A stretch of DNA of 64,000 nucleotides from Salinigranum salinum (GTDB taxonomy: Archaea > Halobacteriota > Halobacteria > Halobacteriales > Haloferacaceae): NCBI RefSeq assembly GCF_009176545.1, contig NZ_VTOJ01000001.1, positions 372,001-436,000 of the forward strand. Reading direction: 5' to 3'. The notes beneath the pieces were generated by a model that did not search any database, was not told the DNA's origin, and was given only the letters and a program-made list of their open reading frames with translations. A program made the translations under genes and the position numbers. Shown in pieces: positions 1 through 8,600 of the stretch; the first letter of the stretch is position 1, and each line of letters begins with the position of its first letter.

Positions 1-2
1 AG

Positions 3-1010
3 ACCGAACCCGAGACCGAGACATCCGAAGACGACGGTGAGAGCGAGACGTCGGAAGAGACAGAGACGACAGAGGGAGAGGCCGAGGACGCGGACGATGC
101 TGAGGACGCCGACGAGGCCGAGGAGACGGAGACGTCGAACGACATCGCGGCGGGTGCGGATGGAGCGGGCGACGCCGATCCGTCGTCGGACTCGGGTTCG
201 GAGTCGGACGCCGACTCGAGTATGGATTCGGACTCCCCCACCGGATTCGGCCCGTCGGCCGGTGCGGGCGTCGCGGTCGGTGCGGGCGCGCTCGCCGCCG
301 GCGCGGTCGCACATCGCGTCCTTCTCTCGGGGTCGACCAGTGGGACCGCCGCGGCGACGAACGTCGCCTCGACGGCCGCGACCACGACACCACGTGGGTT
401 CGCACAGCTGGTCGTCTCCGCGGCCTCGGACCTCGTCCACCGGGTGCACACGACGCTCGCCGACTGGTACGGCCGGCTCCTCGGCGCGGCCGGCTACACG
501 AAGTGGGCCGGCGACGAACCGCTGGAGCACGACACCCGGGCGGAGCTGTACGACCACCTTCGGGCCGAGCCGGGTACGTACCTCTCGGCGCTCGACGACG
601 CGCCGGCCGTCGACGCCTCGCTCGGCACGGTCCGCTACCACCTGAAGATCCTCGAACGCGAGGGGCTGATCACCTCCGAGAAGGTGCGTGGCAAACGGCG
701 ATTCTACCCCGTCGGGACGTCGCCCGACGCGCTCGACGTCGCGCTGGAGCACGAGTCGACCCGTGCGATCCTCGGTGCGCTCACGGAGTCGCCCGACAGC
801 GTCTCCGGACTCGCCGACCGGGTCGACCGCGACCCGAGCACGGTCTCACACCACCTCTCTCGACTGGAGGAGGACGGCCTCGTCGAGCGGGAGCGAGACG
901 GCCAGGCGATGATCAACCGCCTCACGCCGGGAGCCGAGACGGTGCTCACACGAGGACCGTTCGCCGGGGCCGAGCAGACCGACGCCGAGCGGTCCGCAGC
1001 CGACGACTGA
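3..1010 (+). CDS. Membrane-anchored winged-helix transcriptional regulator (5' end outside window)
   Basis: The reading frame is open from base 3, so the gene begins upstream and only its 3' part is seen; the ATG at 222 is probably internal. Visible order: a long Glu/Asp/Thr-rich acidic stretch (3 to about 235), a Gly/Ala-rich hydrophobic segment near 245-330 that could span the membrane, then two winged-helix units. The first contains TVRYHLKILEREGLI followed by a basic wing (VRGKRRFYP); the second contains STVSHHLSRLEEDGLVERE. Tandem ArsR-like helices behind a membrane segment fit the haloarchaeal membrane-tethered regulators; ligand and targets cannot be read. The acidic stretch may be an exposed linker. 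A related one-domain protein lies at 33060-34103. Confidence 0.8.
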   Translation, partial: TEPETETSEDDGESETSEETETTEGEAEDADDAEDADEAEETETSNDIAAGADGAGDADPSSDSGSESDADSSMDSDSPTGFGPSAGAGVAVGAGALAAGAVAHRVLLSGSTSGTAAATNVASTAATTTPRGFAQLVVSAASDLVHRVHTTLADWYGRLLGAAGYTKWAGDEPLEHDTRAELYDHLRAEPGTYLSALDDAPAVDASLGTVRYHLKILEREGLITSEKVRGKRRFYPVGTSPDALDVALEHESTRAILGALTESPDSVSGLADRVDRDPSTVSHHLSRLEEDGLVERERDGQAMINRLTPGAETVLTRGPFAGAEQTDAERSAADD

Positions 1011-1178
1011 GCGGTTCGTCACTGGACGCGGCGCTCGCTTCCCGGACCGTGAGCGGGTGTTCGAACCGGGTGATGCGCCCGATCTGACGACGATTCGCGG
1101 CACCGACCCCGTCACCGATCGCGGACGCAGGTGCAAGCACAACCCTCTGGCCTCGCGTGTCCCTACTCGAGACACACG

Positions 1179-1682
1179 ATGAGTGACAGCCAAGCGGACC
1201 CACAGCCGACCCGAACGACGGCGTTCGTCGAGCGAACGATCAAACAGCCGGTGAAGGAGGCCGTGAGAGAGGCGCTGGCGGAACACGACGCGGACCGAAC
1301 GGCCGACCGGCCGGAGGCGGACGACGGGTCGGGTGCGACCTCCGACTCGGAGGAGTCGACTGCGACCGACGCGGACGACGACGCGGGGTCCCGTGACTCG
1401 AGTACTGTCCGGCTCCTCCTGCTCGCCGGTGCCCTCGGCGGTGCCGCGTACGCCGTCGTCCGGCGTCGCGGGAGTGAGGACGACGGTAGCGCGGAGACCG
1501 AATCGTCGTCGGGAACCGCCGGCGACACGGACGAGACGGCTACCGACGACGAACCGGACGACGCCGACGAGGCCGACGACGCCGACAGCTCGTCACGACG
1601 GGACGTCGACGCCGACAGTGACGGCCAGATCCCAGACGGTGACCGGCCCACGGCCCCGGCCGAGGACGCCACGGCGAACTGA
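1179..1682 (+). CDS. Acidic single-pass membrane protein, function unknown
   Basis: 167 residues from the ATG at 1179 (MSDSQADPQP); the frame stays open upstream to an ATG at 1131, but the cysteine-containing leader does not look haloarchaeal. The N-terminus has a possible amphipathic helix (VERTIKQPVKEAVREAL), then an acidic linker, one hydrophobic segment (LLLLAGALGGAAYAVV) followed by RRR, and a very acidic C-terminal tail. The positive-inside rule would put the acidic tail, together with the RRR, in the cytoplasm. It lies 168 bases after the regulator on the same strand. I do not recognise a named family. Confidence 0.65.
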   Translation: MSDSQADPQPTRTTAFVERTIKQPVKEAVREALAEHDADRTADRPEADDGSGATSDSEESTATDADDDAGSRDSSTVRLLLLAGALGGAAYAVVRRRGSEDDGSAETESSSGTAGDTDETATDDEPDDADEADDADSSSRRDVDADSDGQIPDGDRPTAPAEDATAN

Positions 1683-1928
1683 CGGCGAGCAGCCGATCCG
1701 TCGACCACCTGGTCGACGTCGCCAGGCGCGATATTCTCCGACGCCCGTCCCATGACCGAGTGACGACGCCGAGCGAGCAGCCGGTGTTCCCGTCCACGTC
1801 CGCCCGCCACGCTCACGGTTCGACGCTCTCTCTGGGCCGACCCAGATCGCTCTCCGCCGTTTCGGCGACGTGGCGTGGCCCGTTGAGGACGACTGTCGGC
1901 GGAAAAACGCGGTACGGTCTCGTCCCGG

Positions 1929-2123
1929 CTACAGGAGGAGCGAGACGACCGCCAGGACGAGGAACACGACGACGAGTATCTTGGCGATGCTCATAGTGAT
2001 CCCGGCGATGCCACGGAACCCCGCGATGGCGGCGATCACCGCGACGATGAAGAACGTGATGGCCCAGCCGAGGAAGTCGCCCGAGAACTGCAAGGGCACC
2101 AGTCCGACACCGGTCGGCGTCAT
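1929..2123 (-). CDS. DUF1328-family small membrane protein
   Basis: 64 residues with two hydrophobic helices joined by a glycine-rich turn ([17 protein letters not shown]). This is the pattern of the DUF1328 (YtjA-like) family, where the second helix ends in a run of Val and Leu as here ([15 protein letters not shown]). The family is widespread in bacteria and haloarchaea and its function is not established. The length fits the family. It stands alone between an acidic membrane protein and galT, on the opposite strand to both. Confidence 0.75.
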   Translation of the reverse strand: MTPTGVGLVPLQFSGDFLGWAITFFIVAVIAAIAGFRGIAGITMSIAKILVVVFLVLAVVSLLL

Positions 2124-2423
2124 CTCTCACCCCGCCGTGGCTCCGTTTCGTCTCTCCGCGCCCGCCTGCGCTGTCGCTCGGTCGCCCATCTCTCGTCGTG
2201 TCGGTTCACGTGCTCGGTACGACTGCTCGATGTCGTTCGTCTCGGTTGCATCACTCGTACGAACACCGGTCACGACCCAGGCCCTTCTGCTTGCACACTA
2301 CCCCTTCTCCCGGCGTGCTCCGACCGTAACTCCCCGACAGCGACGGCGTAAGTGACGCGTCGTCCCGTCGACCGGGTTGCTCGCAGGGCTACGCTTTTCA
2401 CCCGACCCGTCCAACCGTCGTTC
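2124..2423. other. 300-base intergenic region with galT promoter
   Basis: No convincing gene is seen on either strand. Close to the galT ATG there is a T-rich element (ctacgcttttcac, about 2388-2402), at the distance expected for a haloarchaeal TATA box of a leaderless or short-leader mRNA. The rest is pyrimidine-rich sequence without clear repeats. Confidence 0.4.
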
Positions 2424-3434
2424 ATGTCAATCGAATTCGAACGCGAGAGCCAGGAGGCGACGTTCTACAGCCCGCTGGAGGACTTCGAACAGACGACCGT
2501 CGAGACCGAGGTCAGGGTCGATCCGCTGACGGGTCGAACCGCACGAGTCGTCACGGACAACTTCCTCGTGCCCGACTCGCCCGAGATCGCCGACGAGGTC
2601 CTCGACAGCGAGGGCTGTTTCTTCTGCCCGGGGACGGTCGAGGAGGCGACACCGACGTACCCCGACTGGGTCGGGCCCGACCGCGGGAAGGCGGGCGAGG
2701 CGACGTCGTTTCCGAACCTGAACCCCTACGGCGCGCACTCGAACGTGGTCGCGCTCACCGAGGACCACTACGTCCCCATCGACGAGTTCACCACCGACCA
2801 GTTCGCCGACGGCCTCTGCGCGGCGCTGCAGTACGTCCGCGACGTCTTCGACCACGACGACGACGCCCGGTACGCCTCGGTGAACATGAACTACCTCCGC
2901 CCGGCGGGGTCGAGCCTCATCCACCCGCACATGCAGACGCTCGTCGACGGCCGCGGGACGAACGAACAGCGCCGCGTCGCCGACGCCGCCCGCGCCTTCT
3001 ACGAGGAACACGACGAGGTGTACTGGTCGGAACTCGCGCTCGACGAGCGCGGCGGCGACCGATACGTCGCGGAGATCGGCAACGTCCACTGGCTCGCCCC
3101 GTTCGCCCCGAAACACCACCGTCACCTCGTCGGTGTGGCCGCACAGATCCACTCGGGCGTCCCGGACCCCCGCGGCGACGTCGCCCACGACTTCGTCCAG
3201 GGACTCGTGAACGTCCTCCAGTACTACGCCTCCGTCGGGCTGAACAGTTTCAACGTCGCGCTGTTCCTCGAACGCGACGACCCGGCCCTGCCCCCGCTGC
3301 TGAACGTCACCGCCCGCTCGGTGTTCGACGAGTACTACTGGAGCGACGCGACCTTCTTCACCTCGCTGCACGACGAGGGCGTGGTCGACGTCGCGCCCGA
3401 AGAGTACGGCAAAGAGGCGCACACGTTCTTCTGA
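2424..3434 (+). CDS. Galactose-1-phosphate uridylyltransferase family protein (HIT superfamily)
   Basis: 336 residues from the ATG at 2424 (MSIEFERESQ); an in-frame ATG at 2352 would add an Arg-rich leader not typical of the family. GalT enzymes exchange UMP between UDP-glucose and galactose-1-phosphate through a covalent UMP-histidine. Here the zinc-site pair C65-x-x-C68 and the active-site motif HPHMQ at 167-171 are visible, the second His being the expected nucleophile. The usual HPHGQ has Met in place of Gly, so the substrate may differ from galactose-1-phosphate (sugar or nucleotide phosphate). There are no Leloir-pathway neighbours, so I give no gene symbol. Confidence 0.8.
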   Translation: MSIEFERESQEATFYSPLEDFEQTTVETEVRVDPLTGRTARVVTDNFLVPDSPEIADEVLDSEGCFFCPGTVEEATPTYPDWVGPDRGKAGEATSFPNLNPYGAHSNVVALTEDHYVPIDEFTTDQFADGLCAALQYVRDVFDHDDDARYASVNMNYLRPAGSSLIHPHMQTLVDGRGTNEQRRVADAARAFYEEHDEVYWSELALDERGGDRYVAEIGNVHWLAPFAPKHHRHLVGVAAQIHSGVPDPRGDVAHDFVQGLVNVLQYYASVGLNSFNVALFLERDDPALPPLLNVTARSVFDEYYWSDATFFTSLHDEGVVDVAPEEYGKEAHTFF

Positions 3435-3544
3435 ACCGCGTTCGGTCTCGTTCGACCTCTAGTCGTGTCCGACTTCTCGACTTCCCCGCTTTGGCCACTC
3501 GATGACGCCCCTGGACCGCGACGGCACCCCGCGTCGTCCCGTCG

Positions 3545-4333
3545 TCAGATCCCGTCGTCGAGGTAGAACGCGATCACGGCCCCTTCGACCGTCCCGTCTT
3601 CACCCCACAGCGGCGAGCCGTACACGACCAGCCGCTGTTCGGTGCCGCCAGCCGTTCGGAGGAGGTAGCGTTCACCTTCGAGGCGAGACGCGGTGTCGAC
3701 GACCCGGCGGTACGGCAGATCAGGTTCCGTCACCGGATCGCCCGCCTCCGTCAGCAGCTCCCAGCTCGCCTCCGGATACGCCCGGCCGTCGAGTTCGTCG
3801 GTCGGTGCCGCGAGGATCTCGGTCGCCCGGTCGTTCCGGAAGATCACGTCGCCCGCGGCGTCGTGGCCGACGATGCCGACCGGCGTCGCCTCGAGGATCC
3901 ACTCGCGGATGCGGCGCTCGCGCTCGACCTCGCGTCGACTCCGGACGCTCTCGACCGCGTTCACCACCCGGTTGGCCAGCAGGTCGTACTGTTCGGGCCC
4001 GCGCTTCTGGAGGTAGTCCGTCACGCCCGCCGTGATGGCGCTGCTCGCGATCGACTCGCTCCCCTTCCCCGTGAAGAGGATGAACGGGAGGTCGGGATCC
4101 GACTCGCGAACGCGCTCGAGGAACGTCAGCCCGTCCATCTCCGGCATCTGGTAATCACTGACGACGGCGTCGATCGGCCGGTCGGCGAGGACCGAGAGCG
4201 CCGCCTCCGTGTCGGTCTCGGTGCGGACGCTGAACCGCCCGTCGTGTTCGAGATACGCCGCCGTCACGTCGAGGAACGACCTGTCGTCGTCGACACAGAG
4301 TACCCGTATCTCGTCCTCGGTGCTCCCAGTCAC
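3545..4333 (-). CDS. Response regulator: receiver domain plus PAS sensor domain
   Basis: 262 residues. Residues 8-125 form a CheY-like receiver with acidic residues D15-D17, phosphoacceptor D60 in VVSDYQMPEMDG, T88 and K110. Residues from about 140 to the end form a PAS domain (ILEATPVGIVGHDAAGDVIF). There is no DNA-binding or kinase domain. Such receiver-PAS proteins are common in haloarchaea and probably relay phosphate or bind a small ligand or cofactor rather than act directly on DNA. No partner kinase is adjacent; the histidine kinase at 13003 is too distant to assign. Confidence 0.88.
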   Translation of the reverse strand: MTGSTEDEIRVLCVDDDRSFLDVTAAYLEHDGRFSVRTETDTEAALSVLADRPIDAVVSDYQMPEMDGLTFLERVRESDPDLPFILFTGKGSESIASSAITAGVTDYLQKRGPEQYDLLANRVVNAVESVRSRREVERERRIREWILEATPVGIVGHDAAGDVIFRNDRATEILAAPTDELDGRAYPEASWELLTEAGDPVTEPDLPYRRVVDTASRLEGERYLLRTAGGTEQRLVVYGSPLWGEDGTVEGAVIAFYLDDGI

Positions 4334-4595
4334 GCCTATCCCTGATTACGTCGAGACTGACGAGTAAATCTACACTGGCTATCACTCGTGACTGAATCGA
4401 TCACGCTTCGGGCTCCTCCGGCGTCGCGACGACAGACGCTGGAGCCGACGGTCGGAACGGCGACCGGGGCAGTGCTGTCGACGGGGTCGGCACGGGCGGC
4501 GCGGATCGACGGGTCGAGCCCCGTGACTGCCGGACGCTACCCGGTCCGATCGGCTCGGGAGCGCGTACGTGTTCGAACGAACGGGCCGACCGCAC

Positions 4596-5231
4596 TCAGT
4601 TGCCCACCAGCGTCCCGAGCGCCTCGCCGACTGCGGCCTCGTACGCTCCGTCGTCGTAGCCGAGTCGCGCGACCCACACGTCCTGGTACGAGGGATGTAG
4701 AACCGGGAGCAGGGAAATCCCGAGCGATGGGAGTTCCTCCGGCTCGAGGATGCGCTCGACGAACCCTTCCAGCTCGCGTCCCTCGAACGCGAGCATGGTC
4801 GCCGTCGCGTGCCTTCCCGTCGCGACGACGACGTCGGGATCGACGAGCGAGAGTTCCCGTTCGAGGTGCTCTCGACAGTTCCGTCGTTCGTCACCGGTGG
4901 GTTCACGGTTCGACCCGTCCGCTCCCTCGGGGAAGCACTTCACGGCGTTGGTGTAGTACGGGTCGTAGCCGAGGCGGGCGAACAGTCCCCTGATGCGACG
5001 TCCCGAGTGGCGCGTCGTGTACGCCATCCCGGTGTGATTGCCACCCCGCCACCGCTCGGCGTCGGGATCGCCCGCCCCCGGTGCCTCCCCGACGACCATC
5101 ACGGGTGCGCCGGTGGGGCCGGTCCCCCACGAGATGCACGCCCGAGAGTCGACGAGCGCCGGACAGCGCCGACAGTCGGGGAGGAGAACGTTCCGCGTCT
5201 CGCGTTCGGGGAACAGGTCGTCGTCGGTCAC
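4596..5231 (-). CDS. Uracil-DNA glycosylase, family 4 (iron-sulfur)
   Basis: 211 residues. It removes uracil arising from cytosine deamination, starting base excision repair. Family 4 hallmarks are visible: motif 1 GEAPGAGD at 49-56, the NAVKCFPEG block at 95-103, motif 3 HPSYQ at 179-183, and four cysteines spaced as 4Fe-4S ligands (C20, C23, C99, C119). The short N-terminus is typical of archaeal members. It sits on the minus strand between a response regulator and a pseudogene, with no operon partner. Families 4 and 5 are close; GEAPG and the four cysteines favour family 4. Confidence 0.9.
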   Translation of the reverse strand: MTDDDLFPERETRNVLLPDCRRCPALVDSRACISWGTGPTGAPVMVVGEAPGAGDPDAERWRGGNHTGMAYTTRHSGRRIRGLFARLGYDPYYTNAVKCFPEGADGSNREPTGDERRNCREHLERELSLVDPDVVVATGRHATATMLAFEGRELEGFVERILEPEELPSLGISLLPVLHPSYQDVWVARLGYDDGAYEAAVGEALGTLVGN

Positions 5232-5242
5232 GGTCGAACGGT

Positions 5243-5470
5243 TACTCCGTCGATGGGAGTGCGATGTCTAACACGGACGGCACAGCGGGCGGTAGCACGA
5301 CGTCGAGCGCCTTCCGGTCGAACGCGAGAGGAGTGTTCCCACGCCGGGAGCGGCCCGAGACGAACCGATCCGCCAGTCTCGTCACGCATCCCGACGAGAC
5401 GCATCGCGCCGAGGAGCGTGCCGTGTTTCGTCGTCCGGACGCAGTCGATGTCTCCGTGTGGGTCGGTCAT
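5243..5470 (-). pseudogene. Decayed paralogue of the small membrane-protein gene at 11012-11242
   Basis: Read on the minus strand, the segment begins ATG-ACC-GAC-CCC and gives MTDPHGDIDCVRTTKHGTLL. This matches the intact gene's start MPGRYGDIDYPRVTKLGMLA, and both contain GPLPAWEH. After that block the pseudogene frame shifts and the hydrophobic second half is lost. The DNA remains alignable along the whole length: for example gtgttcccacgc and gatgtctccgt occur in both copies. Small deletions in the middle explain the frame loss. It lies just upstream of the giant repeat-protein gene, whose other side carries the intact copy, both in the same orientation. Confidence 0.75.
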
Positions 5471-5578
5471 GTGTGTCGATGATGCCACGACGGGTGTAGC
5501 TCTTGTCGTCGACCCGCGTCGTGTCCCCGAGCGGCCGTGACACCGCGTCGACCCGCCGCCGGCCGCGACCGATCGAAC

Positions 5579-5640
5579 TCCCGGAATAACCTGATACGTA
5601 TTATTTCATAGGGTATAAGTGACGCCCAACTCACATACGG
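5579..5640 (+). promoter_or_regulatory. AT-rich promoter region of the giant secreted protein
   Basis: In this GC-rich chromosome the stretch ggaataacctgatacgtatt and the following atttcatagggtataagtg stand out as AT-rich. They lie 50-110 bases before the ATG at 5689. Two TATA-like elements (tattatttc, ggtataagt) could drive transcription to the right and leave a short leader. A second AT patch (aatatcatcagatatg) runs into the start codon. Confidence 0.45.
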
Positions 5641-5688
5641 CTGGACGGTCACCCATCCGAAGCGACCACTCGGAGAATATCATCAGAT

Positions 5689-8600
5689 ATGAGATTTTAT
5701 CGGCAGGGAATCGTCCTCGCGCTGGTGGTCTCGCTCGTCGTAGCCGGGGCTGCCCCGGTCCACGCCGAGCTGCCGACCACGCGGGACGCCGACGACACGG
5801 TTCGGTCGGATACGACGGGCACCCCACGCCCCGACACGGGGACAGCGACGACGCGTACGGCAATGGAATCGACTGACGCCACGACCGGGCCCGCACCGAC
5901 TGCGACCCAGGTAGACGGATCGGAGATCAGCGAGTGTACCGAAATCGACACGCCCGGCTACTACACGCTCACGTCGGACATCACGGTCGACGCCGCGCCC
6001 GAGGACGAGGTGACCTGTCTCGAAATCACGGCGGACGACGTCGTCATAGACGGAAACGGGCACGAACTGAGCGGCAATATCAGCATCCGGGGAACGTACG
6101 CCACTATCTTGACTGGTGGGACCGCGATCAGGGCAGACGGGGTATCGAACGTCACCGTCCGCAACATCCACCTGCGCACGTGGGAGCGCGGAGTCGACTT
6201 CCGGAACGTCTCGGACGTACTGCTGGAACTCTCCGCCTCGGAGTACGCTGCCTTGCGCGTGGTCGGTGCCGACGACGTGACCGTGCAGGACAGCGTCCTC
6301 GAGTCGGCTGGAACCGACCTCGAAGCCGACAATGTCGTGTTCCGTCGGAACGAACTGGATATGGGCGTGACCCCATTCCGGAGTCCGATCGGCGTCAATG
6401 GGACTAACGCCGTCATCGTTGACAACACCATCGACGTCGCAGAGAACCGATACAGTCGCAGAGGTGGCCGACGAACCACGTACATCCGGGGGACCGACCA
6501 CCGAATCGTGGACAACTACATGTTCGGTGGCAACCCCACGAGGGCAGACCCGAACCAAGCAGAGGGAAGCGGGTTCGTAATTGCAGGGAACGACCACACC
6601 TTCGTGAACAACACGGTCGTCCGGACGTTTACCGGGTCGTCGATAAGCGGAACCAATCACACTATTACGGACAGTTACCTCCCGACAGGACTCAGCGGTG
6701 ATTTGCGTTCATCCCGTATCACGGACTCGGTCATCGGACAAGGCCTCAATCCGGATGGATACGGGCACCGGCTCAGCGCTAGTGGCTCCAACAATACCCT
6801 ACGGAACATCACGAGCAATTGGGTTAGCCTCGGCGGGACTAACTCGAGCATCACCAACTCACAGTTATCGTCGCTTGATCTTCGCTCGAATGCTTCCGCG
6901 GTAAACAATACAATCACGTCCGGAGTCCGGTACGAAGGCTCTAGTGCTGTCTCGGTACGACTCAGGGGAACGAATATCACTCTGGCCGAAAGCCGCGTCC
7001 ATCAGCTGACCGCCGGTGCGGCGAACAGCACGCTCCGCGACGTCACCGTGAGCTCTGACAGCCGGTCGGGGAGCGTTTGGTTCCGAGGGTCCGGCAACAC
7101 GGTCGAAAACGTCACCGCAGGGAGCATCACTCTCGTCTCGTCACCGAACAACACGATTCGAAACTCGACGGCGGAGAGTATCAAACTCAACTGGGTGGTG
7201 GGCGAAGAGATCTTCCCGGACAACAACACGCTCGTCGGAAACACGGCCGACGAGATCGTCCTCTCCAACAACGCTCGAAACAACACGATCCGCGGTAACG
7301 ACGCCACAGTGCGCGTCGCCGGGACCGAGACGTTCGACAACCGGATCGTCGGCAACGACGCGTCGGGATCGACGGTCGGGATCGAGATCGACCGGGCCAG
7401 TCGAACGACGGTCCGCAACAACACGGTGACGGGGAACGACCGCGGCATCGTCCTCGTCGGCGCGACGGACAATCGACTGGCGAACAACACCGCTGTCGGG
7501 AACGCCGAGTGGGACTACTACTCCGCGAGCGCGTCGACGAACAACACGGTGACGAATCTGACAGTCGGCCCGACGCTCTCGTTCGACAGCCGCGACGTCG
7601 CGATCCGGGAGGCGGCCGACCCACCACGGCTCCCAGCGGGGATCGCCGGCGTCGGCGCGTACGTCGTGGTGAACGGCACGAGCGTCGACTCGTGGGCGGA
7701 CCTCACGGTCCAGTACGCCGACTCGGACACCGTCGGCGTCGACGAGGAGAGCCTGCGACTGTGGCGGTACGCCGACGGTAGCTGGGAGCCGGTCGGCGAA
7801 GAAGACCGGCTCGACGTCGCGCTGAACCGGGTGGGCGCCAACGTCAGCGGCTCCGACTTCGGTGTGGTCGCCCCGCTCGGGAACGCGACGGACGACCAGC
7901 AACCGTACGATGGAACCGCTCCCGCACTTCCGGGCGAGATCGACGCGTCGCACTTCGACACCGGCGGCGAGGGCGTCGCGTACCACGACGACGAACCAGC
8001 ACGCCGTGACGACAGCGGGTTCCGCCCCGAGGTCGGGGTCGACATCGAGTCACCGTCGCTGGGCGGGACGGGCGACGGGTCGATCGGTTACGTCGAACCC
8101 GGCGAGTGGGTCGAGTACACCGTCGACGCCGAACCAGGCACGTATCGGCTCGCCCTCGCCGTCGCGAGCAAGCGGGACGGTAAACTCACCGTGTCCGTCG
8201 ACGGTCGCGAGATCGGGGCGGTCACGAAAAACACGGGCGGATGGTACAACTTCGCCGAGGTCGATGTCGGCGAGTTCACGATCGAGGAGGGCGGCAAGCA
8301 CACCATCCGGATCGAATCGACCGAGGGCCCGATCAACTACGACAGTCTCGTCGTCGAGGAGGCCGACTCCACCCCGACTCAGCAGGCCTACGGCGGGACG
8401 GCTCCCGCACTTCCAGGCGAGATCGACGCGTCGCACTTCGACACCGGCGGCGAGGGCGTCGCGTACCACGACGACGAACCCGAACGCCGTGACGACAGCG
8501 GGTTCAGATCCGACGTCGGGGTCGACATCGAGTCGCCGTCGCTGGGTGGCACGGGCGACGGGTCGATCGGCTACGTCGAACCCGGCGAGTGGGTCGAGTA

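Noticed and set aside
5467-5652. 61-codon minus-strand frame between pseudogene and giant gene
   Set aside because: It runs through the promoter region of the giant gene, lacks a hydrophobic or acidic pattern and has an Arg/His-rich sequence.
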